DNA of 64,000 nt from Ulvibacterium sp965248315 (GTDB lineage Bacteria > Bacteroidota > Bacteroidia > Flavobacteriales > Flavobacteriaceae): positions 682,001-746,000 of the forward strand of contig NZ_CBDFIX010000002.1 of NCBI RefSeq assembly GCF_965248315.1. Direction: 5' to 3'. The notes beneath the pieces are model-generated. The model was not told the DNA's origin, did no database searches, and worked only from the letters and a program-made list of their open reading frames with translations. Both the position numbers and the translations under genes were made by a program. This document shows, in pieces, positions 1 to 8,444 of the stretch (within the stretch, counting starts at the first letter, position 1; every line of letters starts with the position of its first letter).

Positions 1-1346
1 TAGTTCAACTGATAATAAATAATACATGATCCTATAACTAGGGCACTTGTTATGGCAAACTGAAATATTAATAATGATGTCCTTGTATTTAGGACATTGG
101 TATACTTGCCATCCGGTTTGGGTTTATGGATGGTTGAAATCCTGGCAAACTTTACTGCCGGATAAATTCCTCCCAATAAGGTGAGTTTTAAAGGAATTAA
201 GGGAAGCAATACAATAAAAAAGGGATTCGAAAGAAAGGTAACATCGAAGTGGCCCCCCATAAGGTCTTCAAAAAATGGAAACGTAAAGAGGGTCAGCATT
301 ACGGACAATACCGTTGCCAATAGGGTGAGCAGTAGTGATTCTACAAAAAACTGTTTGAAAATATCACGTTTAGAGGCCCCAACGGTCTTTTTAACGGAAA
401 CATCCTTGGCTTCTACTGAAAGTTGTGCCGTCGTCAGATTTATAAAATTGGAGACCGCCAATAAGAGTATCATAATTCCTATGGCAAATAAGATGTACAC
501 ATTGGAACGCTTCCCTTTTGATCCCAGTTCACCCAGTTTTGGCGAACTGAAATGCAATCCGTCTAATGATTCGAGGGAAAGTATGTATTGATCATTGGTA
601 ACGCTTCTTTCAAGATACTGTGGAACTGTCCGAAGTATTTCCTCTAAATTGGCATGGCTATGTTTGTCATTTAACAAGAAATATGTATTCATAGGGAACC
701 ACTCCCAATTTTCGTTCACATTGGGCCTATCTTTAAGAAAAGTAGCCATCGAAACCAAAAAATCGAACTGTAAATGCGAATTGGAAGGGATATTGCGCAT
801 AACACCGGAAACCGTAAATGGCACATCGTCATAGAGCAATACTTCATCTAGGGCGTTTACACTTCCAAAGTACTTCATGGCCGTATTTTCTGTAATAACT
901 ATCTTATCCGGGCCGTCCAAGGCAGTTGATGGATTTCCAGCAACCAGGTCAAAATCGAATACTTTAAAAAAGGTGGGGTCCGCATAATAAATGTTCTCGC
1001 TCTCGGAAAAGAGTTTGTCACCATGTTTAATCGCATGACTCCCATACTCTTTGTTGATACGGACAAATTCCTTTACCGCAGGGGATTGGGACTTCACATA
1101 AGGACCTACCGGAACGGCGCTAAGACCCAGCGAGAGGTTTCCTGTAGGGGACTCAATGGTCGTATTGATCTTGGTGATTTGTGCATAATTCCTGTGAAAA
1201 ACATCGTAATTCAACTCCTGATACAGATAGATGGCAATATAAAACAGACTTACTATCCCAACGGCGAGGCTAAATAGCTTGGTAGAAGTGCTTTCTTTTT
1301 TATTCCATAATTTTCGACGTGCGATTTTGATGAAGTTGAACAACAT
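1..1346 (-). CDS. FtsX/MacB-type ABC permease P16 (partial, C-terminal half outside window)
   Basis: The gene starts at the ATG at 1346 (protein begins MLFNFIKIARRKLWN) and stays open to base 1, so about 448 residues of an expected ~800 are visible. They cover TM1 (~20-45), the first periplasmic MacB_PCD-like domain, TM2 (~285-307), TM3, TM4 and the start of TM5 (FQFAITSALVIGSCIIYYQ). The first cytoplasmic coupling segment (~312-325) reads KDVSVKKTVGAS instead of the KE(V/I)G(V/I)RKTLGS form of its relatives, so this copy is the most divergent of the family seen here. It is separated from P15 by a truncated PKD gene and by a ~500 bp spacer, so it may have its own promoter. Family assignment is firm; the exported substrate is unknown. 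Confidence 0.9.
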   Translation of the reverse strand, partial: MLFNFIKIARRKLWNKKESTSTKLFSLAVGIVSLFYIAIYLYQELNYDVFHRNYAQITKINTTIESPTGNLSLGLSAVPVGPYVKSQSPAVKEFVRINKEYGSHAIKHGDKLFSESENIYYADPTFFKVFDFDLVAGNPSTALDGPDKIVITENTAMKYFGSVNALDEVLLYDDVPFTVSGVMRNIPSNSHLQFDFLVSMATFLKDRPNVNENWEWFPMNTYFLLNDKHSHANLEEILRTVPQYLERSVTNDQYILSLESLDGLHFSSPKLGELGSKGKRSNVYILFAIGIMILLLAVSNFINLTTAQLSVEAKDVSVKKTVGASKRDIFKQFFVESLLLTLLATVLSVMLTLFTFPFFEDLMGGHFDVTFLSNPFFIVLLPLIPLKLTLLGGIYPAVKFARISTIHKPKPDGKYTNVLNTRTSLLIFQFAITSALVIGSCIIYYQLN

Positions 1347-1639
1347 GATTTCCGTTTTTTGATAATTTTCCTTTTAGGGCATTTGTGTGTATGAAACAGC
1401 CCGTTTGTTTCGTAATTGTGGTTATTTCCAATGCTGTTGAAGGCTCATCTTAGACCCCTTTCTCAAGACGTACTATAAAGTAGTGAGACCGAAGCCTTTA
1501 ACTTTTCCTTCGATCTTCATGCCACATATTTAATATTTTGATATTCAATATATTATATGATAAAATTCGAGAAAAAGGCAATTGGGTGTAAAATATTTGG
1601 ACAGGAGGTGTACAATATATTTACATGGCTTTGGGCGAA

Positions 1640-1845
1640 GCCGATCAAAGCAATTGGAATAGTTGGATTAATAACCCCAAAAGAAATAGTCCCGTGACAT
1701 GGGACTATGTTCGTCATACGATTTGGAAAAGGGATAGGAAACAGATTTGTGCTCTCCCCGAAATACGGGATTTAAGTTCCGACCTGATTATCGGGACCCG
1801 TTTGCCAATGCGCAAGATGTTGGAATACCTAAAAATCCCGTCAAA
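1640..1845 (-). pseudogene. Decayed continuation of the gliding/T9SS-type protein (frameshifts and stops)
   Basis: Downstream of the stop of the PKD protein, the minus strand still reads as pieces of one more extracellular repeat, in shifted frames. A piece at about 1710-1766 reads YFGESTNLFPIPFPNRMTN, matching the YFDEKGNPLPSRMSN segment of the intact repeat just upstream. A second piece nearer the stop reads QTGP, matching GQNG/GQTG of the same repeat, and is followed by an in-frame stop. The likely explanation is that the PKD gene once continued through further repeats to a sorting domain and was broken. The alignment was made by eye over short segments. Confidence 0.4.
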
Positions 1846-3042
1846 TTATCTTCGTAAACCAACAGTTTCTTGGGAGGAAAGGGCCAAAGATGGAGACTGT
1901 ACAATGAGGTTGAAAGCCACTTCCTTATAACAACTCGGATCTTTTGGACGGGCCACCCGGGCCGTAATGGTTTCTTTGCCAATATCAAGATTGCTCATGC
2001 GGCTTGGGAGTGGATTGCCCTTCTCATCAAAATAGGAAATCACCAGACCGTTCTGTCCGCCAAGGATGGTGGACTCTACCAGAGAGGTATCAAAAGTATA
2101 GGAGGTTCCCGTATCGGAAGTGGTTTCAAAGGCAAACAGGTCATCCACGGGGTATACTGCAATACTGTCCGCAACGCTCAGGGTTGTTGTGATGCTCACT
2201 TCGCGCCATGCTTTCGTTGTAATTTTGGCCGTAATGGTATAGGTGCCTCCTGCTGAAAATTCATGGTTAGGGTAAAGATCAGTTGAGCTATTGTTTGCCT
2301 CTGCGGCGGGATCGCCAAAATCCCAAACCACGGTAGCGATCTGATGACTATCGGTAAGATCAAAACTTGCCGAAAGATCGGAGCAGGCGGAAATATAATT
2401 GATGCGGTAGTCAGAAATTCTATTTGGCGTGCCGAAAGCTTTTAAATAATAACTGGAAGAAATTCCATGGTGGGAAGTTGCCGTAGTATATTCCAAGGTA
2501 TTGCAATCCTTGAAGTAGGCCGGATCTGTTTCCCCCTTGGTAGAAGCGGCATAAAGAAAATGCCCTTCCCGGACAGGGGAAGCTACTTCAACAAATACTC
2601 TTTCAATAACGGAAGGAATAACGATAGGGGCATCAAAATTAATCCGTAACGTTTGTATGGGTGTTGGCTTTGTAAAAGGTGTAGGTATCTCGGATAGGGA
2701 GACATCCTGACTCGACCCTATCAATTTAGTAGCGTCAAAGGAGTTTGGAAAATCCTCATCGATTTCATATACATTAATGCGGAGCATGCCAAATGTGTCT
2801 TGCCCATACCATTGTCTAAATGCTATTTCGACCGAATCAAGTATAAATTGATCATTTTCGGTAACACCGAAGTCCTGGAGAACAAAAGCCCTGCCGTATG
2901 AAATACCATTTTCACAGGACGAGGAAGACGCTCCTGTTGTTTTCCCAATATTTTGGGTTAACGTGATTTGTGCATGGATTGAAGAAAAAGCAAGCACCAG
3001 AATCAGTGCGAATACGAAGCGAGTGTAGTTGTGGGGTTTCAT
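1846..3042 (-). CDS. Secreted PKD-domain protein of gliding-motility/T9SS type, probably truncated
   Basis: Start chosen at 3042 because this methionine begins a clean signal peptide (MKPHNYTRFVFALILVLAFSSIHAQ has n, h and c regions; cleavage after AQ). A longer reading from 3093 would put 17 unlikely residues before it. The mature protein has a beta-rich region (~26-205), a PKD domain (~215-285; VVWDFGDP, then HEFSAGGTYTITAKI), and one repeat of the kind found in long flavobacterial gliding/T9SS type-B proteins (~310-390; GGQNG, YFDEKGNPLPS, SCYKEVAFNLIV). It then stops with SSQETVGLRR and no C-terminal sorting domain. Family members are usually much longer, and the sequence beyond the stop resembles a further repeat in other frames, so this is probably the intact front part of a broken gene. 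A role in adhesion is family-based inference. Confidence 0.6.
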   Translation of the reverse strand: MKPHNYTRFVFALILVLAFSSIHAQITLTQNIGKTTGASSSSCENGISYGRAFVLQDFGVTENDQFILDSVEIAFRQWYGQDTFGMLRINVYEIDEDFPNSFDATKLIGSSQDVSLSEIPTPFTKPTPIQTLRINFDAPIVIPSVIERVFVEVASPVREGHFLYAASTKGETDPAYFKDCNTLEYTTATSHHGISSSYYLKAFGTPNRISDYRINYISACSDLSASFDLTDSHQIATVVWDFGDPAAEANNSSTDLYPNHEFSAGGTYTITAKITTKAWREVSITTTLSVADSIAVYPVDDLFAFETTSDTGTSYTFDTSLVESTILGGQNGLVISYFDEKGNPLPSRMSNLDIGKETITARVARPKDPSCYKEVAFNLIVQSPSLALSSQETVGLRR

Positions 3043-3421
3043 ATCGAAATGTATTTGAGTAGTTAGTTCAAGTGTACTCCTGCTGGGTTTCACTTGTAGC
3101 CTATGTTATTTCGATATCTAAATTAGGGGCAAAATCTCCGTTCTATATGTATTGTCAAGTGAACGGCGTATTTCATCTTTTAATCGGTCAGGTTACTTTT
3201 CTTGGAATAGGCTTTCAAAATAGCTATTTGGCACAGGGGTAGTAAAAAAGAAATCAGTAAGTTCTATCCGCTAAGTATCCCGTTCAGGTTCCGGATTATT
3301 TTTGTAGCTATAAACATCCCCTATCTAATTTTCGTTTTGGACCAGTTAGGTTCTCCGCCCATGCCTTGATTAAGCTAGGCAATTGGGCAGATAAGTTTAA
3401 CCTGAAAGGATTACGATTAAT
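3043..3421. other. Spacer without a recognisable gene
   Basis: Between permease P15 and the PKD protein. I see no supported ORF, no strong hairpin with a T-run, and no clear TAnnTTTG box on the minus strand. One TGGCAC at about 3227 points to the plus strand, lacks a matching -12 element and has no gene behind it. Confidence 0.4.
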
Positions 3422-5869
3422 TTATTCCGTTCGCAAACTCTTTACGGGATCGGCATTCGCGGCGGCAATCGTCCGAATACTAATAATTCCCAACGCAACG
3501 AGGAGCATAGTGATTCCACCTAGAAAAAAGACCCACCAATTTAGGCCCGTCTTATAAGCAAAGCCCTGTAACCAATAATCCAAGCCCCACCAAGCTAAGG
3601 GTGTAGCTATGGCGAAGGCAATACCGACCAAGATCAAAAATTCCCTACAAAGTAATAGATTCAACTGCGCCAGGGAAGCACCCAGTACTTTCCGAATTCC
3701 TATTTCCTTGGTTCGGCGCTCCGTGGTGTGAATCACCAGACCCAAAAGGCCTAAACAACTGATTAGGATAGCAAGGCCAGTGGCCCATTTTAATAGGGCC
3801 GAGGTTTTGCGTTCCTGTTCATAGAACCTTGAAACGGTGTCATCGATAAATCGAGGGTCAAAATCGTAATCGGGATAAATGGATTTCCAGGCCTTTTCGA
3901 CTAAGGCGATGTCCTTGGTGAAATCCGATGATTGGTTTCCTCCAATGGAAAAATGGATTGTGTTGAACTGCGAATATTTGCCCCGTTCCCAATCACCGAT
4001 CAAGGCCATGGGCTTAATGGCGGTTCGTAACGAACGTTGGTAAAAATCTTTCATCACCCCCACTATTGGATATGCCGCCCCTTCCAATATCAAGGATTTG
4101 CCAATCGCCTCCATGGGTTCCTTAAAGCCTAAAAGTTTCATATAGGTTTCATTGATGACATACTCCTTAATGGTATCGTTCAACACATCCCTCCCTGCCA
4201 GTAAAGGTATTTCATAGAGCCGCCTATAGTCGTTGCTGCCGTAAAGCCATTGTATGCTGGCCTGCATTTCATTTTCCCCGTCTCTATAAACAACTGAGGA
4301 GGAAAAAGTGCTTCGAGAAGCTGGTGGATTTCCTGCCAAGACAACGTCCTGTATATGAGGGTCTGTTTTTAGCTTTTCTAAAAGGCGGATTCTTTTGTCG
4401 ATTGAAGGCTCATTATAAGGCGTTCTCAAATATGCAATGGCCTCGGTTTTAAATCCCATGTCCTTGGTCATCAAATAGTGGATTTGTTTGCCGACCAATA
4501 CAGTGGCAATGATAAAGACTTGTGCGATCGCGAATTGAAAGACGGTCAGATATTTTCGCAGGGAAGTTTTGTCGTTACCCTGCAAAATTTGATTCTTAAG
4601 CACCCGCACAGGCTTAAAGCGCGAGAGTACCAGGGCAGGATAGAATCCGGATAACAAGGTTAACACAAACATTAAAAGGACTGCCGAAACGATCAATACC
4701 GGACTTTTAAAAAGCCCAAAGCTCACCCCTTGGGGAATAAAATCGGAAAATACCCGAATCAACCAAGACGAAAAAAACAAGGATACAAGAGCGGCGGTGG
4801 CGGTCAATAGAAAAGTCTCTCCCAAAAATTGGAATACCAGTTGCTTTTTAGAACCTCCAAGGGTCTTACGAATCCCGATTTCCTTGGCGCGTTGTGTCGC
4901 TTGTGCCGTATTCAGATTAATGAAATTGATACAACCCAAAAGGAGTAGGAACAAAGCAACCAAGGCCAAACTAATCAAGACTGGCTTACTGGCCTGACTT
5001 CTAGTATAGTCATATGTTCCATATTTGGGATTAAAATGAATATCGGCCAAAGGTTGTAAATGAAATCTCCTTTTCTGGCTGAACGCGACCATTTCCTTAT
5101 CGAGATGCTCGGCGGCCAAATGGTCCAGCTGTTTTTGGACGGATACCTCATCCGCTTTTTCGGTTAGTTTTACAAATAGTTGGGATGAACTGTTTGTACT
5201 GTCCCAATTTGTGCTCCCTAACCGATTCTTAAGTCCAATGTCCCCTATAGTCTCATACGAAATGAATTCCTCAAAAATGAGGTCGCTGCGATATTTAAAA
5301 TTTTTGACAATACCACTGACCTTTAAAGGTACGGTGTCATTGTATGTTAATACCTTACCGATAATCTCATTGGGTAATAGGTCCGGGAAATACCTTTTGG
5401 CCCTGTTTTCCGTCAAAACTACTTCATTTGGATTTGATAGGATTCCCTTTGCATCTCCGGCCAACCATTTGTATTGGAACAATTGAAAGTAATTGCCGTT
5501 CGTATGAATTATATTTTCGGGGTTTTTAAATACTTTCTCGGTTTCGGTATTCTCCACTTGATGCATGGAAATCGTGTATACCGGACTTACGGTTTCTATG
5601 CCAGTGTACTTTTCCTTAAGGGCCTGCCCCAATGGTACCGATACGCCCGGATTGTAAAAATTGCCGTCCGGCGAAGTGAACTCAGTGGTAACCCGATAAA
5701 TCCGGTCACCATCTGGATGGAATTTATCAAAGGTTAAATCGTAATAGATGATTGCCGCGATAACAAAAGCGGCACTTAACCCAATGGAAAGGCCTACAAT
5801 ATTGATCAAGGAAAACACCTTATTTTTCCATAGGTTTCTAAAAGCTATTTTTAAATAGTTTCTAAACAT
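3422..5869 (-). CDS. FtsX/MacB-type ABC permease P15
   Basis: An 815-residue inner-membrane permease, the longest complete copy. It starts MFRNYLKIAFRNLWKNK, with TM1 at ~20-42 and a GDRIYRV segment right after it. The first coupling helix (~325-340) reads RAKEIGIRKTLGGSKKQL, the second (~718-732) RTKEIGIRKVLGASLAQL, and the protein ends ANADPVKSLRTE. It carries the full two-half layout with eight predicted membrane helices, so it can plausibly form a complete translocation path. It is the last intact array member before the PKD fragment and is preceded by a 113 bp spacer containing a nested palindromic repeat. By family, such permeases export peptides, lipids or lipoproteins with mechanical force from an ATPase; the substrate is not predictable here. 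Confidence 0.93.
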   Translation of the reverse strand: MFRNYLKIAFRNLWKNKVFSLINIVGLSIGLSAAFVIAAIIYYDLTFDKFHPDGDRIYRVTTEFTSPDGNFYNPGVSVPLGQALKEKYTGIETVSPVYTISMHQVENTETEKVFKNPENIIHTNGNYFQLFQYKWLAGDAKGILSNPNEVVLTENRAKRYFPDLLPNEIIGKVLTYNDTVPLKVSGIVKNFKYRSDLIFEEFISYETIGDIGLKNRLGSTNWDSTNSSSQLFVKLTEKADEVSVQKQLDHLAAEHLDKEMVAFSQKRRFHLQPLADIHFNPKYGTYDYTRSQASKPVLISLALVALFLLLLGCINFINLNTAQATQRAKEIGIRKTLGGSKKQLVFQFLGETFLLTATAALVSLFFSSWLIRVFSDFIPQGVSFGLFKSPVLIVSAVLLMFVLTLLSGFYPALVLSRFKPVRVLKNQILQGNDKTSLRKYLTVFQFAIAQVFIIATVLVGKQIHYLMTKDMGFKTEAIAYLRTPYNEPSIDKRIRLLEKLKTDPHIQDVVLAGNPPASRSTFSSSVVYRDGENEMQASIQWLYGSNDYRRLYEIPLLAGRDVLNDTIKEYVINETYMKLLGFKEPMEAIGKSLILEGAAYPIVGVMKDFYQRSLRTAIKPMALIGDWERGKYSQFNTIHFSIGGNQSSDFTKDIALVEKAWKSIYPDYDFDPRFIDDTVSRFYEQERKTSALLKWATGLAILISCLGLLGLVIHTTERRTKEIGIRKVLGASLAQLNLLLCREFLILVGIAFAIATPLAWWGLDYWLQGFAYKTGLNWWVFFLGGITMLLVALGIISIRTIAAANADPVKSLRTE

Positions 5870-5924
5870 GGCTCTCGTTCTCTTAATAAATCCAATCTTT
5901 AGTTTTTAGTATAATCCCCCTTTT

Positions 5925-5980
5925 CCCTTCGACTGCCTGCCCGACAGCGTCGTTCAGGCGGGCGCTCAGGGTGATAAGGG
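5925..5980. repeat. Nested intergenic palindromic repeat (REP-like)
   Basis: An outer element CCCTTCGACTGC...GCTCAGGGTGA is split by a second GC-rich element of 27 bases (5937-5963), which begins CTGCCCGACAG and ends CAGGCGGGC. The undivided outer form occurs at 39860-39882 in the P1-P2 spacer. The arrangement suggests that one mobile or templated palindrome family inserted into the loop of another. The element lies just downstream of P14 start-side spacer, immediately after the P14 stop on the plus-strand map. Confidence 0.65.
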
Positions 5981-5982
5981 AT

Positions 5983-8340
5983 TTATTCCGTCCGCAGACT
6001 TTTTATGGGATTGGCGTTCGCCGCTTTTAGGGCCTGAAAACTAACGGTCAATAGTGCAATACAAATGGCAATGCAACCAGCAATCAAAAACACCCATCCA
6101 TCGATTTCAATGCGGTAAGCAAACCCTTCCAGCCACTTTTGCATCATCCACCAGGCGAATGGTCCGGAGATAAGCAGAGCTATAAATACCAGCCCTATAA
6201 AATCCTTTGATAACAATTTGACGATTCCAGCAACACTACTTCCCAAGACCTTGCGTACTCCGATTTCCTTTCGTCGCTGCTCAGCCGTATAGGACGACAA
6301 TCCAAAAAGACCCAAACAGGAAATGATGATAGCAAGAAGAGCGAACGATCGTGAAAGATTGCCTACAAGTTGTTCACTAGTGAATATAGCATTAAAGGTG
6401 TCTTCCACAAATTCATATTCAAAGGGAAAGGCCGGGTTCTGTCTTTTCATTACTTCTTCCATTGCTGCAAGGGCCTTGGCCATAGGAACACCGGACTTGA
6501 TTCTCACGTACATATTCCCGGTATATTCAGGATTGTTATAGAACATGACCGGATCGCTCGACCCGTACATATCCCCATATAAATAATCCTTTACTACCCC
6601 AATCACGGTGTATTCGGTATCGTTCCTGCGTATTCGCTTGCCAATGGCACTTCCCGTGCCCATTAGTTTTGAAAAGGATTGGGTAATCAAGACGTTTTCA
6701 CTATCCGTTCCAACATCGTTGGTAAAACCACGACCTTCCAAAATTTCTATTCCCGCGGTATCGAAAAAGTGAGCACTTATATATCTTTGGGAAATAAGTA
6801 CGTCCTCGGTATCCTTGCCGCCCTCCCATTGAAGGCCGGAGCTGTTATTACCACCAAAAAGTATGTTACTATTCATCAAGGCTACGTTTTCAACAGCACC
6901 GGTGGATATCATTTCCTGTCTAATAGGTCCAAAATTCATTAGTACATCCCCATTTACCGGAAGTTGAACAAGATTCTCCTGTTCATACCCCATTTCCCTA
7001 CTTTTTACGTGTCGTACTTGTTGGTATACCACGATGGTGCCAATAATAAATACTATGGAAGCTGTAAACTGGGCAACGACCAGTCCTTTACGTAGCAAGG
7101 GAGCGCTTCCTTCCCGGGCTTTCACTCCTTTCATGGTTTCAACAGGCTTAAAAGAGGATAGATAAAATGCCGGGTACCAGCCCGAAATGAGGCCACAAAT
7201 AAAGGTAATGCCCAAAAGCGGAAGTAAATGGGCTACATCAAACAGCCGAAGTTGAAGTTGTTTTCCAATGAGTGTGTTGAACTCGGGCAGCAGGATCCAA
7301 ATGAACAGGATGCTGGCCAGGGCCGCCAAGGATGTGGTAATCAGTGCTTCGGCCATAAATTGGACCATTAGCTTCCTCCTACCAGAACCCAACACTTTGC
7401 GAACCCCTACCTCTTTGGCTCTTTTTTCACTTCTTGCCGTGGAAAGGTTCATAAAATTGATACAGGCAATCAATAAAATAATCAGGGCGATAAAGGAAAA
7501 CAACCGGACATAGACAATTTGACCACCTACTTTTTTCCCATTCTCAAAATTAGATCTTAAACGCCAATCCTTCATGGGATGGAGAAAGGCATATCTGTCC
7601 TCTTCCCCTATTTTTGAGGGAATGAATTCGCGTACTTTGGCATCCACCTTTTCAAAATCGGCTTTCGGCGAAAGCTCTATAAAAGTATCGGCAAAACCGT
7701 TCCGGTACTCCTTCATCCACTCCTTGCCCAGCGCATACCTTTCAAAAGGAGCCGCCCATTGAAAACCAAAGGACACGTTATTGGGCAAATTTTCGTAAAC
7801 CCCTGTAATACGATAATTTGTGTCTTTGTTTACCCGGATCACTCTGCCCAGGGCAGTAGTATTCCGTCCATAAAGTTGCTCGGCCGTTTCCTTGGAAATC
7901 ACAATGGCATCAAAATCATCGAAGGCGGTGGCGGCATCCCCCTCAATAAAGGAAAGGCTGAACATATCCAAAAAATCGGAATCCACAAATCTACCGAACC
8001 TGTTAATGCCCTTTTCACCAACCGTGAACAAAAGATTTTCCCCAGTTGTCCTAGCACTACCTACTATTCCGGGAATCTCATCTTTCATTGCCTGTGCCAA
8101 AGGTCCAGGGGTGGATTGATAAAATGTACGCCACTGACCTTCAAACCGATTGTTTGTGGGCACGTAGTACACAAGTTCCTGTTTTGGGAAAACACTATCG
8201 AAGTTTATTTCGTCCTCCACCCAAAGCAATATCAAGCCGGCACAGGTGATTCCAATGGCCAAACCAAAAATATTCAATGCACTATACCCTCTGTTTTTCC
8301 AAAGGTTGCGCCAAGCAATTTTTAGATAATTTCTATACAT
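5983..8340 (-). CDS. FtsX/MacB-type ABC permease P14
   Basis: A 785-residue permease starting MYRNYLKIAWRNLWKNRGYSAL. TM1 is at ~18-42, and the following motif is degenerate (QELVYYVPTNN instead of DRIYRV). The first periplasmic domain ends in a KDWRLRSNFENGKKVGG segment that it shares in form with P3, P5, P9, P12 and P13, which places it in that subfamily. Coupling helices are RAKEVGVRKVLGSGRRKL (~305-318) and RRKEIGVRKVLGSSVAGI (~688-702). It ends ANANPIKSLRTE. The two membrane halves and both extracytoplasmic domains are intact. It lies 104 bp after P13. Confidence 0.93.
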   Translation of the reverse strand: MYRNYLKIAWRNLWKNRGYSALNIFGLAIGITCAGLILLWVEDEINFDSVFPKQELVYYVPTNNRFEGQWRTFYQSTPGPLAQAMKDEIPGIVGSARTTGENLLFTVGEKGINRFGRFVDSDFLDMFSLSFIEGDAATAFDDFDAIVISKETAEQLYGRNTTALGRVIRVNKDTNYRITGVYENLPNNVSFGFQWAAPFERYALGKEWMKEYRNGFADTFIELSPKADFEKVDAKVREFIPSKIGEEDRYAFLHPMKDWRLRSNFENGKKVGGQIVYVRLFSFIALIILLIACINFMNLSTARSEKRAKEVGVRKVLGSGRRKLMVQFMAEALITTSLAALASILFIWILLPEFNTLIGKQLQLRLFDVAHLLPLLGITFICGLISGWYPAFYLSSFKPVETMKGVKAREGSAPLLRKGLVVAQFTASIVFIIGTIVVYQQVRHVKSREMGYEQENLVQLPVNGDVLMNFGPIRQEMISTGAVENVALMNSNILFGGNNSSGLQWEGGKDTEDVLISQRYISAHFFDTAGIEILEGRGFTNDVGTDSENVLITQSFSKLMGTGSAIGKRIRRNDTEYTVIGVVKDYLYGDMYGSSDPVMFYNNPEYTGNMYVRIKSGVPMAKALAAMEEVMKRQNPAFPFEYEFVEDTFNAIFTSEQLVGNLSRSFALLAIIISCLGLFGLSSYTAEQRRKEIGVRKVLGSSVAGIVKLLSKDFIGLVFIALLISGPFAWWMMQKWLEGFAYRIEIDGWVFLIAGCIAICIALLTVSFQALKAANANPIKSLRTE

Positions 8341-8444
8341 ACTCCTTGTTTTTATTTCCTAGGTCCCCCAATTGTACTTTACCTTTATTCCCAAATGACA
8401 AACCTGCGGTCTTACGTCTTAAATCTATAATCTTACGTCCCTAT

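Noticed and set aside
1625..1930. Plus-strand 101-codon reading frame overlapping the end of the PKD gene
   Set aside because: It is antisense to coding and remnant sequence, has no recognisable motif, and the minus strand gives better protein similarity.
3227..3245. TGGCAC on the plus strand as a second sigma54 promoter
   Set aside because: No GC-containing -12 element at the right spacing and no gene in that direction.
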